Positions 16,153-25,189 of a DNA stretch of 58,246 nt are shown one piece after another. Source of the DNA: Treponema sp. (GTDB lineage Bacteria > Spirochaetota > Spirochaetia > Treponematales > Treponemataceae); the NCBI GenBank assembly GCA_017464425.1, contig JAFUDX010000039.1:1-58246 (forward strand). The letters run 5' to 3'. The notes under the pieces were generated by a model. It did not search any database. It was not told the DNA's origin and worked only from the letters and a program-made list of their open reading frames with translations. Position 1 is the stretch's first letter, and each line of letters opens with the position of its first letter. Made by a program: the position numbers and the translations under genes.

Positions 16153-16833
16153 ATGAAAGTTGATATAAGCGCATATCTCGTAGTGGGGCGTGAAAACACA
16201 AACGGTCGCCCCGTCGCAAAAATCGTGGAAGAAGCCGTTCGCGCAGGATTCACTTGCGTTCAGATTCGCTCAAAAACAGCAAGCGCACGAGAAATGATTG
16301 AAGACTGCAAAGAATCAGCAGAAGCCATCAAAAATCTCGGAAAATCAGATTCAGTCGCGCTCTTGGTTGATGACAGGCTTGACATCGTTCTTGCCTGCCA
16401 CGAAATGGGAATCAAAGTCGACGGAATTCATGTTGGGCAAAGCGACATTCCCGTTTCAATTTGCCGAAAATTCTTGGGAAAAGAGGCGGTTATCGGTCTT
16501 TCTGCCCCCACAAAAGATTTGATTGACTATGTTCAGAATGCCGATGTTTCTTTGATTGACTATTTTGGGACAGGTCCTGTCCATGAAACGGCAACAAAGC
16601 CTGATTGCGGAATGGACGAAAACGGAAAGGTAATCACAAAGACATTTGAAGAATTGACAGAATTAGGCGCAAAAAGCCCGATTCCTGTGGTTGTTGGCGG
16701 TGGAGTGAAACTCAAAGACATTGAGCCGCTCAAAAAAACGGGTGTCGGTGGATTTTTTGTGGTTTCCGCCGTGGCAGGAGCCGAAAATCCCTACGAAGAA
16801 GCCAAAAAACTGGCAGATGCGTGGGGATTTTAA
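16153..16833 (+). CDS. thiE: Thiamine-phosphate synthase
   Basis: The enzyme joins HMP pyrophosphate and thiazole phosphate to make thiamine phosphate. The 226-residue TIM-barrel has VQIRSK near residue 37, LVDDRLDIVLACHEMG, GIHVGQSDIP, the FGTGPVHETATKPDCG loop and VVGGGVK. It is last in the riboswitch operon; a family D repeat that folds like a terminator follows the stop codon. Confidence 0.94.
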   Translation: MKVDISAYLVVGRENTNGRPVAKIVEEAVRAGFTCVQIRSKTASAREMIEDCKESAEAIKNLGKSDSVALLVDDRLDIVLACHEMGIKVDGIHVGQSDIPVSICRKFLGKEAVIGLSAPTKDLIDYVQNADVSLIDYFGTGPVHETATKPDCGMDENGKVITKTFEELTELGAKSPIPVVVGGGVKLKDIEPLKKTGVGGFFVVSAVAGAENPYEEAKKLADAWGF

Positions 16834-16903
16834 GGGGGACACCCCTTAGGAGAGAGGGGTGCGACACAACGAAGTGTGGCGCAGGGGAGAGACTTCTCCC
16901 CTT
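16834..16903. repeat. Interspersed repeat family D, copy 4 (between thiE and the alanine symporter)
   Basis: GC-rich segment with the hairpin GGGGAGAGACTTCTCCCCTTT, shared with the MurB insert at 54805-54884 (GACGCAGGGGAGAGACTTCT). Here it lies between two convergent genes and may act as their terminator. Confidence 0.7.
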
Positions 16904-16908
16904 TAAAT

Positions 16909-18330
16909 TTACAGTTTCGGATACTTCGCGAAATATTTCTTCACTTCTTCGGCAACCACGCCGCTCAAAACAATGAGCGAAATACAGTTCGGGATTGCCA
17001 TGAGACCGTTCGTGATGTCGGCAATCGTGAAGACTGCGTTTACGGTGAAGTAAGGCCCGATTGCGATTGCGACAATGTAAATGAGGCGGTAGATGAAAAC
17101 GAGCCGCATTCTGCCGTTCGTGAGGTATTCAAGGCACTTTTCTGAGTAGTAATCCCAGCCCAAAATCGTGGTGAATGCGAAGAACGCCAAGCAGAGCATG
17201 AGCAGGAACTGGACTGAAACACCGTCGCCGCCCAAGTCGAACGAGAGAGCCGCCGCCGTGAGTTGAACGCCTTTGAGCCCTTCTGCTTGGAAAGTCGGGT
17301 TGCAAAGCGCGATGACGATTGCCAAGCCTGTCATGGTACAAACAATGAGCGTGTCGATGACCGTACCTGTCATGTTGACCAAGCCCTGCTCAACAGGTTC
17401 GTTTGTCTGAACGGGAGCCGCCGCGATTGGGGCAGAACCCAAGCCAGCCTCGTTTGAGAAAATGCCTCGTGCGATACCTTTCTGCATTGATTCGGTGATT
17501 TGCTTGATTGTCCAGCCGACCGCGCCGCCTGCTAAAGCCTTAAAGCCGAACGCTGACTTGAAGATGAGCGCGAATGCGGCAGGAATGTGCGTTGCGTTCA
17601 TTATGATGACCGAAAGCCCGAGGAAGACATAGATGATTGCCATTGCCGGAACGATTTTTTCCGCAACTTTTGAGATTCGTTTGAGCCCGCCCAAGATGAC
17701 GAGAGCCGCACAAATCGTAACGACGAGACCGCCGATGACGGTTGCCCAGGTGTATGAGTTTTCGCCGATTGTGAACGCGATGTTTGCGTTTTTCGGGTCG
17801 AATGCCATATTGACGGCTGATGTAATTCCGTTAATCTGAGTCATTGTGCCAATTCCGAGAAGCCCCGCGAGCACGCCGAACACAGCGAAGAGAATCGCGA
17901 GCCACTTCCATTTTGCGCCCATGCCTTTTTCGATTGTGTAGAACGGGCCGCCCAAAACATGACCGTCTTCTTTTACTTCACGGTATTTGATTGCAAGCAT
18001 ACACTCAGCGAATTTTGTCGCCGTTCCCAAAATTGCCGCAATCCACATCCAGAAGAGAGCGCCAGGGCCGCCGGCAGCGATTGCAGTTGCAACACCGACA
18101 ATGTTACCTGTACCGATCGTTGCAGAAAGTGCCGTACAAAGAGCTGAAAAGCCTGAAAGCTCGCCGTGACCTTCATTTTCTTTGAAGATTGACTTGAACG
18201 CGCGCCCCAGTTTTGTGAACTGCAATCCACGTGCTCGAATCGTCAGAATCAAGCCCGTCGCCAAGATAAGGACGATGGTCGGAATTCCCCAGACAACATC
18301 GTCGATTGAGTTAAGGATTTGGTCAAACAT
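16909..18330 (-). CDS. Sodium:alanine symporter (AGCS family)
   Basis: A 473-residue inner-membrane carrier with about 11 transmembrane segments, importing alanine or glycine with sodium. Motifs include the N-terminal DDVVWGIPTIVLILATG, GTGNIVGVATAIAAGGPGALFWMW and ISNEAGLGSAPIAAA-like SNEAGLGSAPIAAAPVQT. The length is normal for the family, and an AAGGAAAA site precedes the start. It is a single gene, divergent from the acyl-CoA synthetase. Confidence 0.93.
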   Translation of the reverse strand: MFDQILNSIDDVVWGIPTIVLILATGLILTIRARGLQFTKLGRAFKSIFKENEGHGELSGFSALCTALSATIGTGNIVGVATAIAAGGPGALFWMWIAAILGTATKFAECMLAIKYREVKEDGHVLGGPFYTIEKGMGAKWKWLAILFAVFGVLAGLLGIGTMTQINGITSAVNMAFDPKNANIAFTIGENSYTWATVIGGLVVTICAALVILGGLKRISKVAEKIVPAMAIIYVFLGLSVIIMNATHIPAAFALIFKSAFGFKALAGGAVGWTIKQITESMQKGIARGIFSNEAGLGSAPIAAAPVQTNEPVEQGLVNMTGTVIDTLIVCTMTGLAIVIALCNPTFQAEGLKGVQLTAAALSFDLGGDGVSVQFLLMLCLAFFAFTTILGWDYYSEKCLEYLTNGRMRLVFIYRLIYIVAIAIGPYFTVNAVFTIADITNGLMAIPNCISLIVLSGVVAEEVKKYFAKYPKL

Positions 18331-18459
18331 ACTTTTTTCCTTAGTTAAAAAAATTTGCCATTCTGAACGAATGTGAAGAATCTTTCTCTATTAACAATAT
18401 CGGAAAAATCCAACGAATACTACAACTAAAGAAGAAAATTCTCACAGAATAAATTTTCA

Positions 18460-18488
18460 TTGTGGATTATCAGTTTTTACTATATAAT
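18460..18488 (+). promoter_or_regulatory. Promoter of the long-chain acyl-CoA synthetase gene
   Basis: TTGTGG (18460-18465), 17 bp, perfect TATAAT (18483-18488); ATG at 18513 with an AGGAG site. Confidence 0.75.
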
Positions 18489-18512
18489 ATGTAAGAAACA
18501 TAGGAGATTTTA

Positions 18513-20423
18513 ATGGAAACGACACTCCCACGCCTTTTTAGAAAACGAGCCTCAGAATATCCCGAACTTGCCTTTCAGATGAGCCGATTTAAAGACGGGC
18601 ATTTTGAGCCGACCACCTACCGCGAAGCATACGAAACGGCGGTCAATTTTGCGGGCGGTTTACTTGCTCATGGCGTTGTGCGTGAAGAGCATATTGGCCT
18701 CATTTCAGACAACCGAAAGGAGTGGGAACACGCGAGCATGGGCGTGATGATGACAGGCGCAATTGATGTTCCGCGTGGTTGTGACGCAACGATTGGTGAT
18801 TTGGAATATATTCTTTCTTTTGCGGAATGTAAGCGCGTGATTGTCGAAAATGCAAGCCAAATTTCAAAAATCTTGGGAATTAAAGAAAAACTTCCACTTG
18901 TTAATGAACTGATTGTGTTTGAATCTCCGAGCGATAAAGACATTGAAGCCACCAAAGCGGCAGGCGTTTCACTGTTTTCTTTTGAGCAGATTGTCGAGGA
19001 CGGCAAAAAATTCAATTCAGAAAATCCCAATACAGTTACCGAAGAAATGGAAAAAGGCAAGTGGGACGACCTCGCCACGATTATCTTCACTTCGGGAACT
19101 ACGGGTAAGCCAAAGGGTGTTATGCTCTCTCACGGAAACTTTATCACGCAGCTTGACGAAGTGTGCGAGCGAATCTATTTGTACCCCGGCGACCGCGGTA
19201 TGATGGTGCTTCCTGTGTGGCATGCCTTCCAACGCGCCGTTGAATATGTCGTTTTGAATCAAGGTGCTACCATCTGCTATTCAAAGCCAGTTGGTCCCGT
19301 TCTGCTCGCTGACCTCAAAACTTTGAATCCGCAGGTGTTGCCCGCCGTTCCGCGCGTGTTTGAGGCGGTGTATGATGGCATTTACCGAAATATGCGCAAA
19401 ACAGGCGGCATTACGCTCCGTGTGTTCAATTTCTTTGTGACGGTCGCGCTTTTCCATTCAAAACTTGACCGCGTGCTTTTTGACCGCACTACGCGCTATG
19501 GCATGGACAAACGCTGGCTTCAGTGGCCTGCATTCGTGCTCCCCTGGCTCATTTTTTACCCGATTAAATTGCTCGGTGGCGCAATCGTGTTCCGAAAAAT
19601 CCGAAAAATGCTCGGAACGAATTTCCGCTCAGGCGTTGCGGGCGGTGGTGCGCTTCCTCCCGCTGTTGACAAATTCTTTTGGGCGATTGGCGTAAAACTC
19701 GTGGAAGGCTATGGGCTTACCGAAACTGCGCCAATTATTTCCGTGCGCCCGATTGACCGCCCTGTGCTCGGCAATGTCGGCTCGGCGGTGCGCGGTGTTT
19801 CAGCCCGCGTGGTAGACCCTGCCACACGAAAGCCTGTAAAGCGCGGAAAGAAGGGCGTGCTTGAAGTAAAAGGCGGCACGGTTATGAAGGGCTACTACAA
19901 GCAGCCAGAACTCACCGCAAAAGTAATTGACGATAATGGCTGGTTCGACACGGGCGACTTGGCTCGGCTCACCGCAAACAACGAGATTGTTCTTCGCGGG
20001 CGTACCAAAGACACCATTGTTCAGACGGGTGGCGAAAACATTGAGCCGCTTCCAATCGAGATGAAAATGCAGGAATCGCGCTTTATTCAGACGGCGGTGG
20101 TGCTCGGTCAAGACCAACGGTATTTGGCGGCTTTGGTCGTGCCAGAGCAGGCGGAAGTTGAAAATTTCTGCAAAGAATCAGGTCTTCCGTACAAAAAGTA
20201 TTCCGACATGGTAAAGAGTGCCGAAGTCTTGCATTTAATCGAAACCGAAGTGGCAACGCGCGTCAATTCAAAGAACGGATTCAAAATGTACGAGCGAATC
20301 AATAAAATCGCCCTGCTTGAAAAACCGTTTGAAGTGGGCGTGGAACTTTCGGCAAAACAGGAAATTATGCGCTACCGAATCAACGAGATTTATTCAAGCG
20401 AGATTAAAAAGCTGTTTAAATAG
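18513..20423 (+). CDS. Long-chain fatty-acid--CoA/ACP ligase (AMP-forming)
   Basis: This 636-residue AMP-binding enzyme activates fatty acids by way of an acyl-adenylate. The P-loop is TIIFTSGTTGKPKGVMLSHG, with VEGYGLTETAPIIS, WFDTGDLARL and the late GRTKDTIVQTGGENIEP motif. A hydrophobic stretch near residue 340 (WPAFVLPWLIFYPIKLLGG) is typical of spirochaetal and FadD15-like members that associate with membrane. It is monocistronic, with its own promoter and terminator. It may feed host-derived fatty acids to lipid synthesis. Confidence 0.92.
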   Translation: METTLPRLFRKRASEYPELAFQMSRFKDGHFEPTTYREAYETAVNFAGGLLAHGVVREEHIGLISDNRKEWEHASMGVMMTGAIDVPRGCDATIGDLEYILSFAECKRVIVENASQISKILGIKEKLPLVNELIVFESPSDKDIEATKAAGVSLFSFEQIVEDGKKFNSENPNTVTEEMEKGKWDDLATIIFTSGTTGKPKGVMLSHGNFITQLDEVCERIYLYPGDRGMMVLPVWHAFQRAVEYVVLNQGATICYSKPVGPVLLADLKTLNPQVLPAVPRVFEAVYDGIYRNMRKTGGITLRVFNFFVTVALFHSKLDRVLFDRTTRYGMDKRWLQWPAFVLPWLIFYPIKLLGGAIVFRKIRKMLGTNFRSGVAGGGALPPAVDKFFWAIGVKLVEGYGLTETAPIISVRPIDRPVLGNVGSAVRGVSARVVDPATRKPVKRGKKGVLEVKGGTVMKGYYKQPELTAKVIDDNGWFDTGDLARLTANNEIVLRGRTKDTIVQTGGENIEPLPIEMKMQESRFIQTAVVLGQDQRYLAALVVPEQAEVENFCKESGLPYKKYSDMVKSAEVLHLIETEVATRVNSKNGFKMYERINKIALLEKPFEVGVELSAKQEIMRYRINEIYSSEIKKLFK

Positions 20424-20452
20424 CCCAAAATACTGAGCCTATTTTTCCTTTT

Positions 20453-20484
20453 AAAAGCCATTTCCGCATCGGAATGGCTTTTTT
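20453..20484 (+). terminator. Terminator of the acyl-CoA synthetase gene
   Basis: AAAAGCCATT and AATGGCTTTT arms, extended with CC/GG, followed by a T run. Confidence 0.8.
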
Positions 20485-21916
20485 AAATTCTTACTATAAG
20501 CGCACCGCTTTTTTGGTCGATTTCGTCCAAGAATTCGGGCGTTTTGATTTGCAAAAGCTCGCCGTTTTTGGGCTGAATGTGATGCTCGTCGATTGCAAGC
20601 AGCAAGCCGAAGCGACTGCACGCGTAGTAGCCCGATTTGTGCAAGTCTGGCAGGCGGATAAAGTCTGAGGCGATGCGGATGAATGTTTTGGATTGCTCCC
20701 CGTTCTGTTCGTCATTGCGAGCGTTGTCAGATTCTGAAACAAGTTCAGAATGACGGGTGTTTTTTGCCACAACGAAACTGAGGCTTGCGCGTTCTTTTTG
20801 CAAACCTGCTCTTTCTGAGAGTTTCAAGAGGCTGTTTGGAGCTGTTTCTGCATCAAAGGCGAAATTGCACCATTTTGCATTTTTGCCTTGCGCGTTCGTC
20901 GTTCTGCCATGCGTGCGGCCTGCCATCGGGCATTCGGCTGAGTGCGGACAGGGCGCGACAGGTAAGAAATCGCGGCGGATAAGCGCGTCGCGCATGAGCG
21001 AGATGAATCTGGCTGAATGTGGGTCGCCAGGCTCCACGAGAAGCACGCTAGAGTCTTCGTTTTTGAGGTAGGAAAGAAGGTCTCCTGTGTATTTTTTTGC
21101 GAGGAAGTCAGTTGGCTGTTCGTTTCGCTGTAAGATTTCGTTAAATACATTGGCGCATGAGATGAAGTCAGCTTTTTCTTTAATGGAAGTGCCAAGCGCA
21201 CCTTTGACGCGAATGATGTTCCACGGCTCAGTGTTTGTTGGCGGGGCGTTGCGGGGTGTCCCCGCAGAAGGGGTAGCGGAAGACGGCGTGCCGGCTGGAG
21301 CGAGGGGAAGGCTTTCCCCTTTTATTGTTTTTGCGGCAATTGCTAAATACAAATCTGCACCTGCAGAAAGGGCGGTTTGGCTCAAATCAAGGCAGTACCA
21401 GTTGATTTTTTTGCTTCTGAGTTCGGGGCGGGCGAGCCACAACGCGATGACTACGGTGAGCGTGCCGCTTCCCACATCGAGTGCGACGGGTTTTTCAGAA
21501 TGTGCGAGCGATTCAAAGGCTGATTTTGGCAGGTTTGCAAAGAGGCGCGTCATGCGGACGAGATTCCACCACATAAAATAGCTGATATACGCGCTGATTG
21601 AGGCGGCTTCGTTCATGTAACCGAGACGGCGACTGCCCCTGTCGTCGGTGAGCTGATGCGAGAGATTTTTGATTTTTCCGTAGAGCGCGACTTTTTGCTT
21701 TCCGCTCAAACTTCGGACGCTTGAAACGATGTCGTCAAAATGGTCGATTATATGTTTGCTTTCAGACGGAATCTTTGATTCGTCAAAGAGTTCTCTTCGG
21801 AGCGAGGCAGATTTTTTTCGCTCCTGTGATTCTTTTCGGTGCGCGTGCGTGCGATTTCTATTAGATTTTTGGTGAGAAGGAAATGATTTTTCTGCTGATA
21901 TGATTTTGTCTTTCAT
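20483..21916 (-). CDS. Rsm22/METTL17-like ribosome-associated methyltransferase with two in-frame repeat inserts
   Basis: A 477-residue protein with a SAM-fold motif ALDVGSGTLTVVIALWLARP (about residue 143) and a late cysteine set APCPHSAECPMAG...WCNF (about residues 318-350), the Cys pattern of the Rsm22 family that acts in small-subunit assembly and, in mitochondria, binds an iron-sulfur cluster. Two stretches do not belong: residues 200-226 with SATPSAGTPRNAP (repeat family D) and residues 387-402 with RHSELVSESDNARNDE (family E). Both keep the frame. The N-terminus is very basic. Catalysis is not certain for this family. Confidence 0.75.
   Translation of the reverse strand: MKDKIISAEKSFPSHQKSNRNRTHAHRKESQERKKSASLRRELFDESKIPSESKHIIDHFDDIVSSVRSLSGKQKVALYGKIKNLSHQLTDDRGSRRLGYMNEAASISAYISYFMWWNLVRMTRLFANLPKSAFESLAHSEKPVALDVGSGTLTVVIALWLARPELRSKKINWYCLDLSQTALSAGADLYLAIAAKTIKGESLPLAPAGTPSSATPSAGTPRNAPPTNTEPWNIIRVKGALGTSIKEKADFISCANVFNEILQRNEQPTDFLAKKYTGDLLSYLKNEDSSVLLVEPGDPHSARFISLMRDALIRRDFLPVAPCPHSAECPMAGRTHGRTTNAQGKNAKWCNFAFDAETAPNSLLKLSERAGLQKERASLSFVVAKNTRHSELVSESDNARNDEQNGEQSKTFIRIASDFIRLPDLHKSGYYACSRFGLLLAIDEHHIQPKNGELLQIKTPEFLDEIDQKSGALIVRI
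20711..20757 (-). repeat. Interspersed repeat family E inside the Rsm22-like gene
   Basis: Minus-strand translation gives RHSELVSESDNARNDE. The core GAAACAAGTTCAGAATGAC and the flanking TCATTGCGAGCG also appear, diverged, at 9797-9823 and 11487-11512. The insert retains the frame. Confidence 0.7.
21241..21320 (-). repeat. Interspersed repeat family D, copy 2 (inside the Rsm22-like gene)
   Basis: Nearly the reverse complement of 4231-4311; in both host genes the same orientation and the same reading frame are used, giving SATPSAGTPRNAP. Confidence 0.85.
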
Positions 21917-22014
21917 AATACGGCATGAGTATAGCAGAAACTGATTATAAATTCTATTCTAAGAAAATTCTCTATGTTTTTCATATAGGTATGTTAAAAA
22001 ATATAATTTTGCGT

Positions 22015-22020
22015 TATAAT
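22015..22020 (+). promoter_or_regulatory. -10 element of a leaderless transcript
   Basis: Perfect TATAAT ends seven bases before ATG 22028; no ribosome site fits. No good -35 is visible. Confidence 0.5.
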
Positions 22021-22027
22021 AAAAACT

Positions 22028-24226
22028 ATGTCTATTTCCGCAAGGATTCTGCAAAAATTAGCTTTTCTCTTCTTTATTTTCTTTGCGGTTTTATTCTGCT
22101 CGTGCTCTCATAATCGGCCACCCAAAATCGTCATCGGCAATGATTTTTACTACTGGGAAGGAACGGCTGACTCAAATCCAGGCGATGCCATGCAAAACGC
22201 CCGCTTTTTCAAAAAACTGGAAGATAAATCCGAGCACAATCTTATGAATATATTCGGCAAGGGCAAGCACTATGTCTGGATTCGCGCCGAATTTGAAATT
22301 CCGCCTCAGTTTAAGAATCAGCCGCTTGGTATGGTCATTCCGCATCTTCGGTTCGCAGAGCAGGTGTGGTGCAACGGCACTTTTATTTCTCAATACGGTG
22401 TGTTTCCGCCGCACGAGCAGTCCACGCAATTCAAAGCGCACTTTTTCAGTTTCCCCGTAAATATTTTAAATCAAGAAGACAAAAATATTGTCCTTATCAA
22501 AGTGTTTGTCTACGGTGACTCAGGCATTTCAAGCCATGCATTCGTGGAGCCTACGCGATTTGCCTACCCAGCATTTGAGTACATCAATTTTATGAACGCA
22601 AAGGTGTACATGCTTCTTTTCGGAATCATGCTCTTTACCTTCATTTTGTACCTCTGCCTGTACATCAACTTGCCCGCGTTTAAAGAATTCCGCGATTTTG
22701 CGCTGCTCAACATGTTCACTTCATTCTTTCTCTGCTATTTTTTTGCCACAGAAGTTCCTGCCTACACGAACGGCATTCTTTCGCATCTTACTTTCGCAAA
22801 ATTCACGCTCTGTATTCCGGGCTATGTGATTATTTTTCTTTCTACACTGTTTGCGGCTGATTATTACGGGGTAAAAACATCGCGTCCGCTCATGATTTTC
22901 CGCGCAGTGATTCTTGCGATTCAAGTCGTTCCCACATTTTTTACTACGAACTACGATTTTCTTTTAAAAGTCTCGCCGTTTATGATGACGCTGCTTCTCC
23001 TGCAGGTCTTGAGCGGTGTCTACGAACTTGTCAAAAACTTTATCTCAAAAGAAACGCGCGGAAGGTGTCTCCAGCTTTCTATCGGATTCATGCCGTTTGT
23101 TCTCGGAATGCTCACTGATGTTGCTATCCGTTCGATTGATAACACACAGGCATATCCGTATTTTACCATTTTTGGCTGGCAGGGCACGGTCGTTGTCTTT
23201 ATCATTTTGCTTTCAATACGATTCGCCAGTCTCTACCGTCAGAACGATCAGCTCAACAATCACCTGCAAGATGAAGTCATTCTCAGAACGCACGATTTGG
23301 CGGATGCAAACTACGAGCTTTCCGTCTTGAATGAGCGGCTAGAAAAGGACAAGCGGCACTCAGAGATGGATTTGGAAATGGCGGCCCTTGTTCAGCGCAA
23401 TTTCTTCCCAAAGCCGAACAAGCATTTTAAGGGCTGGGAAATTTCGGTCTGCTATTCGCCGCAGGCAAAGGTTTCGGGCGATTTTTATGATTACTACAGC
23501 TATAACGATATTCTCAACGGACTTTCGGTTTTTGATGTTTCAGGTCACGGCCTTTCAGCAAGTTTGGTCACTATGCTTTCAAAGAACATCATTTCGCGCG
23601 TGTTCCAGACGGGATTCCGCCGTAACGAGCCAGTTGATAAAATTCTGAACAAAATCAACAACATGATTCTTTCTGAAAAGGGCAACATTGAAAATTACAT
23701 GACGGGAATTCTCTGTCGTTTTACCGATAGTGAAGACGCAAGCAAGTGCAGCGTGGAACTAGGAAATGCGGGGCATCCGTATCCGCTCAAATTCAGCGTC
23801 CATGATAAAGAAGTGTACGAACTTAAAGGCAATGACGGCAAAAAGCATTACGGGGCAATCGGTATGAAGGGCATTACCGTTTCCTTTGCCCGCTCAAATT
23901 TCTTTATGTCTACGGGCGATATTCTGATTCTCTACACGGACGGAATCACGGAAGCCACGAACAAAAAATATGAGCAGTTCGGTCTTGAATACATCAAAGA
24001 CATCGTAAAGAAAAATCATGCGCGTGGAACTGACGAAATCGCAGGCCTTATCATCGAAAAGCTGGAAGAATTCACCGAATACAAGCCTCTTGAAGACGAT
24101 ATTACACTGATTGTTGCCAAGCGAAAGAATGTAAAAGAATTTGAGGAAGACGAAGAACGATACGATCCAGAAGACGATATTGAAGAGCTGGACGATGCTG
24201 AGGCAATAGAGCCACTGGATGAATAA
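22028..24226 (+). CDS. 7TM sensor lipoprotein with SpoIIE-type PP2C phosphatase domain
   Basis: A 732-residue signalling protein. An N-terminal signal peptide ends in the lipobox-like LFCSC (Cys near 28). An extracytoplasmic 7TMR-DISM-like sensor region follows to about 190, then seven hydrophobic segments (about 190-400), a coiled-coil linker, and a PP2C SpoIIE domain with MAALVQRNFFP, VSGDFYDYY, FDVSGHGLSASLVTM and ILYTDGITEATN; these Asp residues bind metal. The C-terminus is a long acidic tail. It probably dephosphorylates an anti-sigma antagonist in response to an outside signal. A paralogue with the same layout lies at 39671-41797. Confidence 0.9.
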   Translation: MSISARILQKLAFLFFIFFAVLFCSCSHNRPPKIVIGNDFYYWEGTADSNPGDAMQNARFFKKLEDKSEHNLMNIFGKGKHYVWIRAEFEIPPQFKNQPLGMVIPHLRFAEQVWCNGTFISQYGVFPPHEQSTQFKAHFFSFPVNILNQEDKNIVLIKVFVYGDSGISSHAFVEPTRFAYPAFEYINFMNAKVYMLLFGIMLFTFILYLCLYINLPAFKEFRDFALLNMFTSFFLCYFFATEVPAYTNGILSHLTFAKFTLCIPGYVIIFLSTLFAADYYGVKTSRPLMIFRAVILAIQVVPTFFTTNYDFLLKVSPFMMTLLLLQVLSGVYELVKNFISKETRGRCLQLSIGFMPFVLGMLTDVAIRSIDNTQAYPYFTIFGWQGTVVVFIILLSIRFASLYRQNDQLNNHLQDEVILRTHDLADANYELSVLNERLEKDKRHSEMDLEMAALVQRNFFPKPNKHFKGWEISVCYSPQAKVSGDFYDYYSYNDILNGLSVFDVSGHGLSASLVTMLSKNIISRVFQTGFRRNEPVDKILNKINNMILSEKGNIENYMTGILCRFTDSEDASKCSVELGNAGHPYPLKFSVHDKEVYELKGNDGKKHYGAIGMKGITVSFARSNFFMSTGDILILYTDGITEATNKKYEQFGLEYIKDIVKKNHARGTDEIAGLIIEKLEEFTEYKPLEDDITLIVAKRKNVKEFEEDEERYDPEDDIEELDDAEAIEPLDE

Positions 24227-24227
24227 A

Positions 24228-24256
24228 AAAAATGCCCCACGCAATGGTGGGGAAAA
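24228..24256. terminator. Bidirectional terminator
   Basis: CCCCAC (24235-24240) and GTGGGG (24247-24252), with A/T runs on both sides, between the phosphatase gene and a convergent 46-residue gene. Confidence 0.75.
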
Positions 24257-24262
24257 CAAAGA

Positions 24263-24403
24263 CTATTTCTTTGATTTTGAAGTGGAAGCAGCAAGTGAAG
24301 CAAGAAGTGCATAATTCGCAGCAAGTCGCTTTGAATTTTTTTTGCTGTTCGCACGAGTTGTCTTGTTGCTGCTCAATGGTCTGAATCGGCGTGCAAGTCT
24401 CAT
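24263..24403 (-). CDS. Small basic protein, 46 residues
   Basis: The start ATG (24403) follows AAGGAG at eight bases and the frame ends just before a strong terminator, so it is a complete gene unit. The product is rich in Arg, Lys, Ser and Ala (MRLARRFRPLSSNK; ANSKKNSKRLAANYALL), with no Cys and no membrane segment. It could bind nucleic acid or ribosome. No known family was recognised; it is too short for ordinary ORF cut-offs and may be missed in annotations. Confidence 0.6.
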   Translation of the reverse strand: MRLARRFRPLSSNKTTRANSKKNSKRLAANYALLASLAASTSKSKK

Positions 24404-24511
24404 AAAGAATTCTCCTTAAAAAAAATGTTCCTCATTATAGCAAAAAAATAATTATTTTATCAAGATTGAATGTGCAAGAAAATTGTGTTAAAATATTCTT
24501 AAGAGGTGTGT

Positions 24512-25189
24512 ATGACTATTCGTAAATCAGTTCTGGCAGTATGTGTATTGTTTTTTTCATGTTTTCTTTTGTTTGCGCAGGAAGACGATTCTTCTGTCGA
24601 TGAATCAGATTCTTTGGGCACAACGATTGCAAGTCTTGAAGGGCATCGCTTTATCGAGCTTCGTGGTGCGATTCCTGTTTTTCCTCTGTTCACCAGTCAC
24701 GGCATGGCACAATCATTTGTCGTTGGTTTTGCGGATGTGTTTGGTGATGCGTTTTCATCCAGTGGCGACTATGACCATACCACACCGCAGTTTGCGACCG
24801 ATTTGAACATTACTATTTTTCCGCCCATCGCGCATCATCGGCTGGGATTTATGGCAGGAGCTGCGATTGATACATGGAATCGTTCCGTTAAAAAAAATGG
24901 CAGTACCACCGATGAAACTGTCTCTATGAATTTTTATTATGTCGGATTTCACGGTGACTACGGGCATTGGGTTCTCAGTTCCATCGGCACACGAATTTCG
25001 ATTTATGGCGAGCTAAGTGTAGGCTGGATTCACTACATGGATAGCGATGGCTCAGACGACGCGCCGTTCTTTGATATTTGCCCGATTGGAATTCAGTTCT
25101 GCCCAGAAAAGCACATTGGCATCTACTTTGAAATGCCGCATTTGGGAGCGCGCCCGTTCTTCCAACTGGGGCTTTCGATAGGATTCTAA
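24512..25189 (+). CDS. Secreted protein, probable outer-membrane beta-barrel
   Basis: The 225-residue product has a signal peptide (cleavage after LLFA, about residue 22) and an acidic linker, then strands rich in Gly and aromatic residues such as HRLGFMAGAAIDTW and GLSIGF at the end. The terminal Phe fits outer-membrane proteins. ATG 24512 with an AAGAGG site is preferred to GTG 24506. I do not recognise a family. The last 4 bp overlap the convergent ybaK-like gene. Confidence 0.7.
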   Translation: MTIRKSVLAVCVLFFSCFLLFAQEDDSSVDESDSLGTTIASLEGHRFIELRGAIPVFPLFTSHGMAQSFVVGFADVFGDAFSSSGDYDHTTPQFATDLNITIFPPIAHHRLGFMAGAAIDTWNRSVKKNGSTTDETVSMNFYYVGFHGDYGHWVLSSIGTRISIYGELSVGWIHYMDSDGSDDAPFFDICPIGIQFCPEKHIGIYFEMPHLGARPFFQLGLSIGF

